This document shows, piece by piece, positions 16,633-25,219 of a DNA stretch of 64,000 bases (positions are counted from its first letter, which is position 1; every line of letters begins with the position of its first letter). The stretch comes from Rhodococcoides trifolii (GTDB lineage Bacteria > Actinomycetota > Actinomycetes > Mycobacteriales > Mycobacteriaceae): contig NZ_BMCU01000001.1 of the NCBI RefSeq assembly GCF_014635345.1, positions 1,116,001-1,180,000 of the forward strand, in the 5' to 3' direction. The position numbers were made by a program, and so were the translations under genes. The notes under the pieces were generated by a model. That model did not search any database. It was not told the DNA's origin and saw nothing but the letters and a program-made list of their open reading frames with translations.

Positions 16633-17981
16633 CCGATGACCGGTGGTGCGACGAGCGGAAGGTCGCCGACGAGTTCGTCCCCGTTGTCGACGTTGACCAG
16701 GTAGCCCGGAATCGTGTGCTCGCCGTCCTGATCACCACCCGCCCGGCCGCCACCCGGCATCATCCCTCCCGCGCCGTACATGCCACGGCCGGAACCACTT
16801 CCGTCGACGCGTCCACTCGGGTTCTGCATGACGCTCGGGTTCGATCCAGCGGTCTGCGCGCCGGAGCCGTAGGGCGCGCGGGGAGATCCGCCTCCTGCGC
16901 CCGCACTGCTTCCTCCGCCTGCTCCCACGCCCGAACCGGACCGACGACTCCCACCGGGTGCCCAACTGGCGGCGTGCGTGTCGGCCGGCGCCGTGGACAT
17001 CGTCGACGGGACGGCCGAACCTGTGGTTCCGCTCGGGGTCCCCGGCGCCGAGGTGGTCGCCGGCTGCTGGGTTACGGCCTGCTGGGTTACTGCCTGCGCG
17101 GGCGCGTTCGTCGACGCCGCCGTGGTGTCGGCCGGGTGGGCAGGCGCGACGTCGGCCGAACCTCCCGAGAATTGCGTGCCGCCCGAGTTCGTCGGAGCGA
17201 ATCCGGTTGAGGCGTAACCACTCCCGGAAGGAAGGGTCGACGCTGGGATCGATCCGGCACCGCTGCCCGTCGGATCGAAGGGCGGGGGAAGCTGTGGTAC
17301 GCCGGTATCGGACTGTACGACGACGGGGGAGTAGACGGTGTTCATGACCTGAACCGCTTCATGACGTCTTTCCTCCGCCTCGGCTCGTGCGGCGACGACG
17401 TTCCCGGGGAGTGCGTACGGGAATCCTGTCATCATTCGGGCGAAGTCGGTGAACGTAAACGACTGTGGCGGAGGCACTTGCAGCTTGGTCTGTTCGAATC
17501 CGGTGTACGACTCCTCGAGCTTGTTCGCCACGACGTCCAGTATCTCGACGAGTCGGTGGGATTGGTCGGCGTATTGCCGGACCGCAGCCTTGGCCCCCGC
17601 CGCGGCCGCCCCGGTCCACTCCGTGTTCAGGATGGGATCGATCTGCGCCCACAGTCCGTCCACCACCGCGCTGAACTGCTCGTGTGCGCCCCTCCACATC
17701 TTGGCACTGCTCAGCACTTCGCCGGGCTGCAAATTCTGGACGTGGAAGAAGATCTCCTCGTGGCTGTACGCGTCGAAGGCTTCCGGCTGCACCACTTGCG
17801 GCAGCATGTCGACGGACCCGATCTGCCCCATGGCGTCGCGCGTGTTGGCGTAGATCGCGTCGCGCTGGTCGTTGCCGGCGTTCTGCGCGGCCTCGGACGC
17901 CCGCTCGGCGTCGGAATCGTGGCCGGTGATGGTGTCGCCGATTTCTTCGACGACCTCTCCGACTTGCGAGAAAAATGACAC
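16629..17981 (-). CDS. PPE-like ESX substrate with low-complexity C-terminus
   Basis: About 450 residues. The N-terminal two-thirds is helical, with an EFDAYSHEE/FHVQN segment and the WTG turn TEWTGAAAAGAK, resembling the PPE domain. The C-terminal 200 residues are rich in Pro, Ser, Thr, Gly and Ala. The GTG at 17981 is chosen because GGGGGG lies six bases upstream; a longer reading would run backward through the WXG gene. It is the expected client of the overlapping EspG-like chaperone and presumably pairs with the small helical protein upstream. Secreted or surface location is inferred. Confidence 0.8.
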   Translation of the reverse strand: MSFFSQVGEVVEEIGDTITGHDSDAERASEAAQNAGNDQRDAIYANTRDAMGQIGSVDMLPQVVQPEAFDAYSHEEIFFHVQNLQPGEVLSSAKMWRGAHEQFSAVVDGLWAQIDPILNTEWTGAAAAGAKAAVRQYADQSHRLVEILDVVANKLEESYTGFEQTKLQVPPPQSFTFTDFARMMTGFPYALPGNVVAARAEAEERRHEAVQVMNTVYSPVVVQSDTGVPQLPPPFDPTGSGAGSIPASTLPSGSGYASTGFAPTNSGGTQFSGGSADVAPAHPADTTAASTNAPAQAVTQQAVTQQPATTSAPGTPSGTTGSAVPSTMSTAPADTHAASWAPGGSRRSGSGVGAGGGSSAGAGGGSPRAPYGSGAQTAGSNPSVMQNPSGRVDGSGSGRGMYGAGGMMPGGGRAGGDQDGEHTIPGYLVNVDNGDELVGDLPLVAPPVIG

Positions 17982-18006
17982 GCGAATCCCCCCGGATCTT
18001 TCAGGT

Positions 18007-18339
18007 CTATTTGATCGAGTTTTCGAGCAGGGCGGTGTTGCTGTCCTCGGCCGCCTGGTAGCCCGCGCCTGCCTGCACGAACACCTCACGGAGGCGCTGG
18101 ATGACGTCGATGTGCTGCTGGATGACCTGTTCGAACGACTGGTTGCTGCCGGATGCGAGGTCGAAGAATTTCTTGCCGAGGGCCTGGCCGGAGGGGAGGG
18201 TGCCGAAGGATTCGGCTTTGACCATGTAGCGAGTCGCGTCGGCGATACTTTGCAGTCCGGTGACGTACTGATCACATGCAGCGACGCACTGCGCAGTTGC
18301 TTCCTCCGACAGTGACACTTGATCCCTATCACCACTCAT
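18007..18339 (-). CDS. PE/WXG100-like small helical ESX partner
   Basis: Helical protein of 110 residues without a clear W-X-G turn; the inter-helix turn appears near ASGSNQSFEQ. Its position immediately upstream of a PPE-like gene and an EspG gene is that of a PE-type partner, which would form a heterodimer with the PPE protein for export. The start ATG 18339 gives the conserved N-terminus MSGDRDQVS. It lies 25 bases before the PPE-like start, in the same operon. Confidence 0.7.
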   Translation of the reverse strand: MSGDRDQVSLSEEATAQCVAACDQYVTGLQSIADATRYMVKAESFGTLPSGQALGKKFFDLASGSNQSFEQVIQQHIDVIQRLREVFVQAGAGYQAAEDSNTALLENSIK

Positions 18340-18370
18340 GATGTCGCCTTTCTCGCGTTAGTTGCTTCTG

Positions 18371-18901
18371 TCAGCGCGGCAAGTACGAGTCGAGTGCATT
18401 TGCCGCTCGAGTAGCTACGTCGCAGGGGGGACTGGCGCTCACTTCGTTGACTTTCGTCGTGACGCGGACGATGAGTACGCCCCGACTCGAAGAAAAGGCG
18501 ACGTCGCAGTCGGACAGGTCGGGATCGTTCACGTCCAGATACGACACTGCGTCTCTTGTTCCGACGACAACTTCTTGGAATGCGCGGCTCTGTGGATTGT
18601 CTCGTACCTGATCGAACGAATAGGTCGTCGACAAGACGCCCAGGTAATACCAACTGTTGCTGTCCCATTTGCAGACGTTCCATTCCGATAGGTCGACGCC
18701 GAAGATGTCTGGCTGCTCCGTCCCCGGATCCGCCCCCGCCGCCGCAATCGCCTCGTCCGGGATAGAGCACGGATCGAACTGCGCATCCCCGAGCGGCGCT
18801 GCCGTCGGCGATCCGGCCACCGCATCCGAACCGCAGCCGGCCGCCACGACGACCGCAGCACACGCCGCCATCACCCGCACCGATTTCCCCAACGTCGACA
18901 C
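18371..18901 (-). CDS. DUF3558 lipoprotein
   Basis: Lipoprotein of 176 residues with a signal peptide (basic GKSVRVM, then an alanine/valine stretch) and lipobox VAAGC. The mature part has the DUF3558 hallmark FDPCSIPDEAI and a second conserved cysteine region WNVCKW; C-terminal cysteines at SDCDVAF and PPCDVA may pair. DUF3558 proteins are common surface lipoproteins of mycolic-acid actinobacteria with no assigned role. It is first in the minus-strand ESX group and probably co-transcribed with it. Confidence 0.85.
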   Translation of the reverse strand: MSTLGKSVRVMAACAAVVVAAGCGSDAVAGSPTAAPLGDAQFDPCSIPDEAIAAAGADPGTEQPDIFGVDLSEWNVCKWDSNSWYYLGVLSTTYSFDQVRDNPQSRAFQEVVVGTRDAVSYLDVNDPDLSDCDVAFSSSRGVLIVRVTTKVNEVSASPPCDVATRAANALDSYLPR

Positions 18902-19221
18902 CTCCCACCTGACTACTCAGACGCAGCCGACGGCCATCTGGTTCCCTTCGATCCGAGTGGATCCGTGGGACAGGCGGTCGGCGTCCCGATTGTGCAGGAT
19001 CTGTCTCGGATACCGAGACAATTCCTGCACTCCCGCCGATCCTCAAGCTTTTACCGCGCTCAGCACGGACTTTCCTTCACAACCGCCTGCTCGGCCAAGC
19101 CAACGGTCCGAATCCGTGCCCAACTTGCCTTCCCACGCGGAAATCCGCGCCAGTCTGCAACTCGAGCGGGAACGGTCGAAGCCCCAGCAACTCCGAAACC
19201 ACCCCCGGTACCCTCGACACA
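18902..19221. other. Divergent intergenic region with a large palindrome
   Basis: 320 bases between the DUF3558 lipoprotein (minus) and a phosphoesterase (plus). No gene is supported here. The one clear element is a 39-base near-perfect palindrome (18992-19030). Promoters for both flanking genes should lie here, but no convincing -35/-10 pair was seen. Confidence 0.7.
18992..19030. repeat. 39-base near-perfect palindrome
   Basis: Outer arms GTGCAGGA and TCCTGCAC and inner arms TGTCTCGG and CCGAGACA, around a three-base ATA centre, leave only two bases on each side unpaired. It could be a protein-binding operator or a strong cruciform/hairpin. Neither side has a T-run, so a terminator is less likely. 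Confidence 0.8.
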
Positions 19222-20313
19222 GTGAGACGCCTGATCGTCCTGCTCGTCCTTCTGATCCTGTTCGGCGTCCCCTGGTGGACCCTGTTCTTCTGGGGTTCCG
19301 ACTGGCCGACGGCCGTCCAGGTGCTCGGTACCCTAGGCACCCTCGCTGCCGCCGGCGTCCTGCTCGTCGGCATGCGTCTCGGCCATATGCAGCACAAGGA
19401 TTGGGCGGCGCGCGTCGGCGACAGCCTGCTGGGCCTCGTTTGGATCGTGTTCGTCTGGTCGGTGCTCAGTCTTGTTCTGCGCCTTGCACTACTGGGCCTC
19501 GACGAACCGAACAGATCGCGCATCGTCGCCTCGGCGGTGGCGATCACCACCATCGCCCTCGCCGCGTGGGGGCACTACGAGGCCATGCGTGTTCCCCGCG
19601 TGAAGAAGCAGACGATCGACATCGACGGACTCAGCCGGGACCTCCGAATCGTCCTGATCACCGACACCCACTACGGTCCGATCAATCGCGAGAAGTGGTC
19701 TCGCAGAACGATCGAGAAGGTCAACACCCTCGATGCCGACGTCGTGTGTCACGTCGGAGACATCGCAGACGGGTCCGTACTGCAGAGACGCAACCAGGCC
19801 GCGCCACTCGAAAAGGTCCGAGCCAAGAGTGCCCGCGTATACGTCACCGGCAACCACGAATACTTCGGCGAAGCGCAGGAGTGGCTCGACCACATGGAGT
19901 CCCTGGGCTGGGATTCCCTACACAATCGGCACATCACCATCGACGGCACTCTCGTGATCGCCGGTGTCGACGATCGCACAGCGAAGGGACCGGGACACGG
20001 GCCGGACCTGGAGAAGGCCCTGAAAAACGCCGACCCCGACCTGCCCGTCTTCCTCCTCGCCCACCAGCCCAAGCAAATCGCTCAGGCCGTCGGCAAAGTC
20101 GACCTCCAGGTATCCGGCCACACCCACGGCGGTCAGATCTGGCCGTTCAACTTCTTGGTTCGTATCGACCAGCCGGTGGTGCACGGTCTCAGCCGACACG
20201 GTGAGAGAACGCAGCTCTACACGAGTCGCGGTTCGGGATTCTGGGGCCCGCCGTTCCGCGTGTTCGCACCGAGCGAGATCACCCTTCTGACGCTGCGGTC
20301 CCCGCAATATTGA
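19222..20313 (+). CDS. Membrane-anchored metallophosphoesterase (YkuE/YaeI-like)
   Basis: Protein of 363 residues with four N-terminal transmembrane helices (about 1-25, 30-52, 63-92, 98-120) followed by a calcineurin-like phosphoesterase domain. Catalytic blocks: ITDTHYG, HVGDIADG, TGNHEYF, LLAHQP and SGHTHGGQIWPF, the full set for a dinuclear metal site. Related enzymes hydrolyse UDP-diacylglucosamine or other phosphodiesters at the membrane. The GTG start at 19222 begins the first hydrophobic helix. The gene overlaps the convergent VOC-type gene by 35 bases. Confidence 0.88.
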   Translation: MRRLIVLLVLLILFGVPWWTLFFWGSDWPTAVQVLGTLGTLAAAGVLLVGMRLGHMQHKDWAARVGDSLLGLVWIVFVWSVLSLVLRLALLGLDEPNRSRIVASAVAITTIALAAWGHYEAMRVPRVKKQTIDIDGLSRDLRIVLITDTHYGPINREKWSRRTIEKVNTLDADVVCHVGDIADGSVLQRRNQAAPLEKVRAKSARVYVTGNHEYFGEAQEWLDHMESLGWDSLHNRHITIDGTLVIAGVDDRTAKGPGHGPDLEKALKNADPDLPVFLLAHQPKQIAQAVGKVDLQVSGHTHGGQIWPFNFLVRIDQPVVHGLSRHGERTQLYTSRGSGFWGPPFRVFAPSEITLLTLRSPQY

Positions 20314-20704
20314 CCAACCACGATGTGCCGAACTTGTCGGTCAGCATCCCGAACGTGTCACCCCACGGCGCCTTGTTCAGGCCCATCGTGAACTGAGCTC
20401 CGTCGGCGAGTTTGTCCCAGTAGCCGGTCAATTCGGTTTCGTCGTCGCCGCTGAGGGACACCGAGTACGTGTTGCCGGGTGTGAATTCCATGCTGGACGG
20501 GACGTCGGAACCCATCAGCGTGAAGCCGTTCGGAGTGTCCAACTGGCCGTGCATGATGTAGTCCTTCTCGGCCGGATCGTCACTCATCTGGTTTTCACCG
20601 AAGGTCCGTAGGTCCAGCTCTCCACCGAAGACGCTCGCGTAGAACTCCATCGCCTCGCGGGCGGTGCCTCGGAAGTTCAGGTACGGATTCAGGCGAGTGG
20701 TCAT
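20279..20704 (-). CDS. PhnB-like VOC-family protein
   Basis: Vicinal-oxygen-chelate fold protein of 141 residues, of the PhnB/3-demethylubiquinone-9-methyltransferase-like group. It starts TTRLNPYLNFRGTAREAMEFY and has the typical WGDTFGMLTDKFGTSWLVN near the C-terminus. Despite the old family name these are not methyltransferases, and the substrate is unknown. The ATG at 20704 follows GAGGA by seven bases. It lies next to, and in the same direction as, a conserved hypothetical gene. Confidence 0.85.
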   Translation of the reverse strand: MTTRLNPYLNFRGTAREAMEFYASVFGGELDLRTFGENQMSDDPAEKDYIMHGQLDTPNGFTLMGSDVPSSMEFTPGNTYSVSLSGDDETELTGYWDKLADGAQFTMGLNKAPWGDTFGMLTDKFGTSWLVNIAGTAASEG

Positions 20705-20714
20705 GGTCACATCC

Positions 20715-21815
20715 TCACACGTCCTCCGGTTCGTCGACGGGGAACGCGTCCTCGATTCCGGTGAGAACTGCGCGCCGTAGCGCGGGCGGAACGTCCAGCG
20801 TCTCACCGGCCACGAGCCACTTCTGATCGGCGAACGCGCGCAACCGCTCCGATGCGAGCAACGCGACCTGCCGGTCGTCGGGCTCGAGACCCTCGTAGGA
20901 GTCGTCGATGGGATTGAGTGGCGGATCGGGAAGCATCGCAGCCAGAAGCGACTGCGCTGCAAGGGTATCGACGACGCTGAGCATGGCCTCCTCGTCGACG
21001 TCGGACATCAACTGTGCCGAGACGTAGTGTGCTGCAGCCAGCCTCAGCACCTGCAGATCGGAGCGCGCGCGAAATGCTTCTGCCGCCGGTCCTGCCGTGG
21101 CTTCACCGTCGTCGATGGTGATGATGTGCGCCGAGGCTGCGGACGCCAACTCGGCCAATTTCGGTACGTCGTAGGCGGATTCACCGTCGGAGCGGGGGAC
21201 TCCCAAGGCGTCGGCCAGCTCGCGCAGCGATGTGGGGGTGAGGTCGCGGCCGTTGCCCACCCAGTCCAGCATGGTGTCGAGCGAGGTCATGAGCGGGAGA
21301 TCGCGGAGGGCGGCGAGCTCGTCGTCGGGCGCGATGTCGGGTAGTTCGACGTCCTCGGGTTCGAGCATCGCGGCGCCGTCGCCCACGAAGTCGGAGAAGT
21401 CGTCCATGCAGTGTGCGTAGTCCTCGTCGGACCCGGTCCACGAGTCGGTCTCGTCCAGGAACGCCAGGTAGGTCAGCGAGCTCATGACGATGCGCAGCGC
21501 GGCTTCCTCGTTGTCGGCCACGAGGCCGTCGGCAATGTCGAGGAGAACGTGCGCGTCGTCGGGCGTCCACGCAGTGGGGTCGAAGTCAGGGTTGGCGCGG
21601 CCCATCTGAGTCAGCGTGACGTCCAGCAACTTCGCTATCTGCTCGGCGTCGGACGCCAATTCGGTCTCCCGCAGGTAACCGGTGAAATCGTCGACCAGGT
21701 TGCGCAGGCTGCGTTGCGCGGCGGACGCGGTCGGCCCCGACTTCAACCGGCTCTGCCGAGCTTTGGTCTTTGCGGCGCGCTTCTGCCCTGCGTTGCCGGG
21801 TCGTTTCGATGCCAT
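20715..21815 (-). CDS. Conserved actinobacterial protein of unknown function
   Basis: Acidic, mostly helical protein of 366 residues. The first 30 residues are strongly basic (KRPGNAGQKRAAKTKARQSRLK), suggesting nucleic-acid contact; the remainder is rich in Asp, Glu, Ala and Leu with no recognised motif. No signal peptide or membrane segment is seen. I do not recognise a function. It ends ten bases upstream of the VOC-type gene and probably shares a transcript with it. Confidence 0.7.
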   Translation of the reverse strand: MASKRPGNAGQKRAAKTKARQSRLKSGPTASAAQRSLRNLVDDFTGYLRETELASDAEQIAKLLDVTLTQMGRANPDFDPTAWTPDDAHVLLDIADGLVADNEEAALRIVMSSLTYLAFLDETDSWTGSDEDYAHCMDDFSDFVGDGAAMLEPEDVELPDIAPDDELAALRDLPLMTSLDTMLDWVGNGRDLTPTSLRELADALGVPRSDGESAYDVPKLAELASAASAHIITIDDGEATAGPAAEAFRARSDLQVLRLAAAHYVSAQLMSDVDEEAMLSVVDTLAAQSLLAAMLPDPPLNPIDDSYEGLEPDDRQVALLASERLRAFADQKWLVAGETLDVPPALRRAVLTGIEDAFPVDEPEDV

Positions 21816-21825
21816 GGAGTCGAGC

Positions 21826-22383
21826 CTATCGGGGCGTCGACACCCATTGCACGTACTGCGCCCGTGCCACGGACAGCAGAGCCGCGGCTTCGTCCGGGTC
21901 GACGCGCGAAATGAGGTGCGAGCTGATCAGGAGGGACGTCAGCAACTGGGCGCGGTGGTCGTTGTCGGTCGCCTCGGGGAAACGCCGAGCCAGCGCGACG
22001 GTCAACGCGGAGGTCAGTTCGCGTCGGTAGTCGCTGACGATCGTCACGGTGGCCGCATCGTGCGCGGCGCTCTCGGCTGCGGCGTTGACCAGCAGACATC
22101 CACGATCGACGACGGTCTCGGCCAGGTACTTGTCGACGGCATCCTCCTCGTGCGACTCGGTCAGAGCGCGCAACCGCGGATGAACGACGGTGGCCAGGTA
22201 GTTCTGGACGGCCGCATCGAACAGCCCCCGCTTGCTGACGAACGAGTGATAGAGGCTGGATCGGTTCAATCCGGTCGCACGCTCGAGATCGGGGAGCGAC
22301 GTCGCTTCGTAACCGCGGGCCCAGAACAGATCGCGAGCCGACGCGACGACGTCGGCGGCGTCGAAGGTCTTGGTCCTTCCCAT
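21826..22383 (-). CDS. TetR-family regulator
   Basis: Regulator of 185 residues. The N-terminal helix-turn-helix includes DVVASARDLFWARGYEATSLPDLE and SSLYHSFVSKRGLF, the standard TetR_N pattern, followed by a helical ligand-binding domain. It is divergent from an NADP-dependent oxidoreductase, and a 15-base palindrome lies in the 47-base gap. It most likely represses both itself and the oxidoreductase in response to an electrophile or small organic inducer. Confidence 0.9.
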   Translation of the reverse strand: MGRTKTFDAADVVASARDLFWARGYEATSLPDLERATGLNRSSLYHSFVSKRGLFDAAVQNYLATVVHPRLRALTESHEEDAVDKYLAETVVDRGCLLVNAAAESAAHDAATVTIVSDYRRELTSALTVALARRFPEATDNDHRAQLLTSLLISSHLISRVDPDEAAALLSVARAQYVQWVSTPR

Positions 22384-22402
22384 GGCGACCCTCCTTTTTT
22401 GA

Positions 22403-22417
22403 ACTGATCGTTTCAGT
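22403..22417. promoter_or_regulatory. Candidate TetR operator
   Basis: The palindrome ACTGA-TCGTT-TCAGT lies 20 bases upstream of the TetR start and 14 bases before the divergent oxidoreductase start, where it could cover both promoters. The assignment to this TetR is by position. Confidence 0.6.
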
Positions 22418-22430
22418 ATACGGTGGATGA

Positions 22431-23432
22431 ATGATGAGCACCCAAATTCAACTCGTATCGCGTCCCACCGGCTGGCCCACCGCCGACAACTTCAGGACAA
22501 TCGTTGTCGAGTTGCCCGAACTGGTGCCCGGGCAGGTGCGAGTGCAGAACGAGTTCATCTCCGTGGATCCGTACATGCGCGGACGTATGAACGATGTACG
22601 TTCGTACATCCCGCCTTTCGGCATCCGCGAGACGATGACGGGCGGGGCCATCGGGCGAGTCCTCGAATCGACGGTGGACGACATTGCCGTCGGCGACGTC
22701 GTGTCCCATCAGTTCGGCTGGCGTGACATCGTGCAGGAGGACGCCAAGGGATTCCGTGTGGTGCAAGAGATTCCGGGAGTACCGCTGTCGGCGTACCTCG
22801 GAATCCTCGGAATGACCGCTCTGACTGCCTATGTCGGACTTCTCGACATCGCGGAGATGAAGGAGGGCGACGTCGTGTTCGTCTCCGGCGCTGCTGGAGC
22901 CGTCGGAAGTGCGGTCGGTCAGATCGCTCGGCTCAAGGGCGCGTCTCGGGTGATCGGGTCCGCCGGGTCTGCTGAGAAGGTCGAATTGCTTACCGGCAAG
23001 TACGGTTTCGATGCCGCGTTCAATTACAAGGACGGTGCGGTCCGCAAGCAGTTGGCGACCGCCGCGCCCGACGGCATCGACGTGTACTTCGACAACGTGG
23101 GCGGAGACCACCTCGAAGCGGCCTTGGCGTCGTTCAACAACGGCGGCCGTGCAGCGCTCTGCGGGGCCATCTCGGTCTACAACAACACCGAGGCGCCGGT
23201 CGGCCCGAAGAACATGGCCAACATCATCTCCCGCGCCTTGACGCTGAAGGGTTTCACCGTCGGTGGCTACTTCGGCCGCATGCCAGCCTTCGCGGCGGAA
23301 ATGACCGAGTGGCTGAAGAACGGCGACGTGGTGTTCGACGAGACCGTCGTCGACGGAATCGACCACGCTGTCGACGCATTCTTCGCCATGATGAACGGCC
23401 AAAACACCGGAAAGATGGTCGTTCGCATCTAG
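22431..23432 (+). CDS. NADP-dependent oxidoreductase (MDR, leukotriene B4 12-hydroxydehydrogenase/curcumin reductase type)
   Basis: Zinc-independent medium-chain reductase of about 333 residues. It has an N-terminal DPYMRGRM segment, the cofactor motif GAAGAVGSAVGQIARLKG (about 160-177) and VYFDNVGGDHLEAAL. The family reduces alpha,beta-unsaturated ketones and aldehydes with NADPH. ATG codons at 22431 and 22434 are both possible starts. Divergence from a TetR gene suggests induction by an enone or related electrophile. Confidence 0.92.
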   Translation: MMSTQIQLVSRPTGWPTADNFRTIVVELPELVPGQVRVQNEFISVDPYMRGRMNDVRSYIPPFGIRETMTGGAIGRVLESTVDDIAVGDVVSHQFGWRDIVQEDAKGFRVVQEIPGVPLSAYLGILGMTALTAYVGLLDIAEMKEGDVVFVSGAAGAVGSAVGQIARLKGASRVIGSAGSAEKVELLTGKYGFDAAFNYKDGAVRKQLATAAPDGIDVYFDNVGGDHLEAALASFNNGGRAALCGAISVYNNTEAPVGPKNMANIISRALTLKGFTVGGYFGRMPAFAAEMTEWLKNGDVVFDETVVDGIDHAVDAFFAMMNGQNTGKMVVRI

Positions 23433-23450
23433 CTGGACTAACCTCCCACC

Positions 23451-24089
23451 GTGGACCGGACAAACCTGATGCCGTGGATCGAAGCCGAGCGACTCCGCTT
23501 GGCCGATTTCCTCGACACTCTCGGCGACGACGACTGGTCCGTCCAATCACTCTGCGGCTCTTGGACAGTGCACGATGTTGCCGCTCACCTGACGATGGTG
23601 ACGCGCATCGAGATCCCGTCACTGATCGTCGGAGCGATCAAGTCTCGCTTCAACTTCAACCGCATGGTGGACGCCGGTGCACGGGATCTTGCCCGCAAGT
23701 ACACGCCGGCCGAGCTGATTGCGCGCTTCAGGGAGACGGCGGCGTCGCCCAAGCGTGCCCCGGGATCGTCACCGCTCGATCCTTTGGTCGACGTTCTGGT
23801 GCACGGTCAGGACATCGCCGTTCCGCTGGGACGGCCGTTGCCGATGCCCACCGAACAGGCACTCGCCGCGCTCGGGCACGCATCCACCGCCAAGTTCTAC
23901 GGTGCGCAGAAGCGGTTCGCCGGCCTGCGCCTGGTCGCCTCCGACGCCGACTGGACGCTGGGCGACGGAGACGAAGTGCGTGGTCCGGTGTCGAGTTTGT
24001 TGTTGCTGTCGACGGGTCGACCGGTGGGCCTCGAGAACGTCGACGGACCCGGCGTACCCACGCTCACCGCGCGCGTGACCCGCTCATGA
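23451..24089 (+). CDS. Maleylpyruvate-isomerase-family (mycothiol-dependent, DinB-like) protein
   Basis: Protein of 212 residues with an N-terminal four-helix DinB-like domain (W-x-V-x-x-L-C pattern at DDDWSVQSLCGSWTVHDVAAHL), including histidines suited to bind a metal (H41-like and H121-like in VLVHGQDI). A smaller C-terminal domain follows. The family includes mycothiol-dependent maleylpyruvate isomerase and mycothiol transferases; the substrate here is unknown. It lies 18 bases after the oxidoreductase and probably shares its transcript, suggesting thiol-linked detoxification. It overlaps the convergent SIMPL gene by six bases. Confidence 0.82.
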   Translation: MDRTNLMPWIEAERLRLADFLDTLGDDDWSVQSLCGSWTVHDVAAHLTMVTRIEIPSLIVGAIKSRFNFNRMVDAGARDLARKYTPAELIARFRETAASPKRAPGSSPLDPLVDVLVHGQDIAVPLGRPLPMPTEQALAALGHASTAKFYGAQKRFAGLRLVASDADWTLGDGDEVRGPVSSLLLLSTGRPVGLENVDGPGVPTLTARVTRS

Positions 24090-24710
24090 CGCCTCGAAGC
24101 GGGCGTGCACCTCGGCGCTGACGATGATGTCCTCCGGTTTCACGGTCACCGAGTCGGCGCTCTTCGCCATTGCCGCGAATGTACGAGCAGCGTCCATCGA
24201 TGCCTGCATCAACCCTGGATCCGCGAGGGCGACCGGCCGGACCTGCGACAGTGACAGGCTGCGCGCGTAGGCGGTCGCCTTCGCCACCGCGTCCTGCACG
24301 GCGAGGTCGCGGATCCGCTCGACGGTGGCATGGCGGGTCCGGTCGGTCAGCGTCCATTCGAATCGGCCCACCTCCACGCCGTCCAGGTCGACGATGGCCT
24401 CGACGAACGGCCCGATCAGGTCGAACTCCGAAAACTTCACGCGCACATCGGAAGTCGCGGTGTACACGTACGGCAGCTGCTCGCCCGATTCGCTGTACGG
24501 CCGGTGGCGTGACCGTCGCACCTGATCCACGAAATGGTCCGTCACCCCGAGTTCGGTGACACGTCTGGTGAGCTCCGCGGTCTGCGCCGTGGCCGCCGAG
24601 GAGACGTCCGCTGCGATCAGACCGTCGAACCGAACTGTCATATGCACGGTGCAGCGCTCCGGCGGGCACGACTCCTCGTGCCGGCCCGACACGGTGATCG
24701 TCACCGTCAC
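24084..24710 (-). CDS. SIMPL (DUF541) domain protein
   Basis: About 208 residues with the SIMPL/DUF541 fold: TVTVSGRHEE-like first strand, then RHRPYSESGEQLPYVYTATSDVRV and the helix-strand DAVAKATAYARSLSLSQVRPVALADPG. Unlike many relatives it has no signal peptide, so it appears cytoplasmic. The GTG at 24710 follows GGAGGG well. It overlaps the upstream DoxX-family gene by four bases (GTGA). The role of SIMPL proteins is poorly defined. Confidence 0.8.
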   Translation of the reverse strand: MTVTITVSGRHEESCPPERCTVHMTVRFDGLIAADVSSAATAQTAELTRRVTELGVTDHFVDQVRRSRHRPYSESGEQLPYVYTATSDVRVKFSEFDLIGPFVEAIVDLDGVEVGRFEWTLTDRTRHATVERIRDLAVQDAVAKATAYARSLSLSQVRPVALADPGLMQASMDAARTFAAMAKSADSVTVKPEDIIVSAEVHARFEAS

Positions 24711-25129
24711 GTGCGAGCCCTCCACGCCGACCATGCTCCGGTGCACCACAACGCCCAGGCAATCAGGAGCGGCTGGAACAGCAGCCGGATTCCTCGCGCC
24801 CGATCGGTGTCGAGACCGAAAGCGTCTGTATGGGTGACGAATTGCGAAATGTTGCCGGGGAAGACCGCCAGGAAGAACAGGGCGACGATCCACCCCACTG
24901 CGATCCGCCACCTCGTCAGCAGTATCAACGAGGCGCCGAGCACAATTTCGACGACGCCGGACGCGAGAACCACGAAGTCGGCATCGAGCGGAACCCACGT
25001 CGGCACCTGTGCCTGGAACGTCTCCCGCGCGAACGTCAGGTGAGCCGTCCCGGCGAACAGCAGGAAGGCGCCGAGCACGACGCGGCCGACGGTCTGCGCC
25101 CGCGTCGACGGTCTGATGGTGGTGGTCAT
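24707..25129 (-). CDS. DoxX-family membrane protein
   Basis: Four-helix membrane protein of 140 residues (segments about 14-32, 48-70, 74-92 and 112-132) with the DoxX-like VLGAFLLFAGTAHLTFARETFQAQVP. It is the first gene of a two-gene unit with the SIMPL-domain gene. DoxX proteins occur in quinone- or thiosulfate-linked membrane complexes, but most homologues have no known role. Confidence 0.8.
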   Translation of the reverse strand: MTTTIRPSTRAQTVGRVVLGAFLLFAGTAHLTFARETFQAQVPTWVPLDADFVVLASGVVEIVLGASLILLTRWRIAVGWIVALFFLAVFPGNISQFVTHTDAFGLDTDRARGIRLLFQPLLIAWALWCTGAWSAWRART

Positions 25130-25155
25130 GGGTGCACGCTAGCCGTACCGGTTGC

Positions 25156-25204
25156 GAATCCGGTGCTGGGTGGTTCGAAAAGTGAACCGCTCAGCACCGA
25201 ATTC
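25156..25204. repeat. 49-bp palindromic repeat, left copy
   Basis: Imperfect palindrome from GAATCCGGTGC to GCACCGAATTC, with about 18 of 24 arm positions pairing. It is 42/49 identical to the copy at 26094-26142, and the two bracket one gene. A ribosome-binding site (25209-25214) and GTG (25220) follow almost immediately, so this copy is part of the gene's leader. Confidence 0.85.
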
Positions 25205-25219
25205 TGTCGAGGGAACCGT

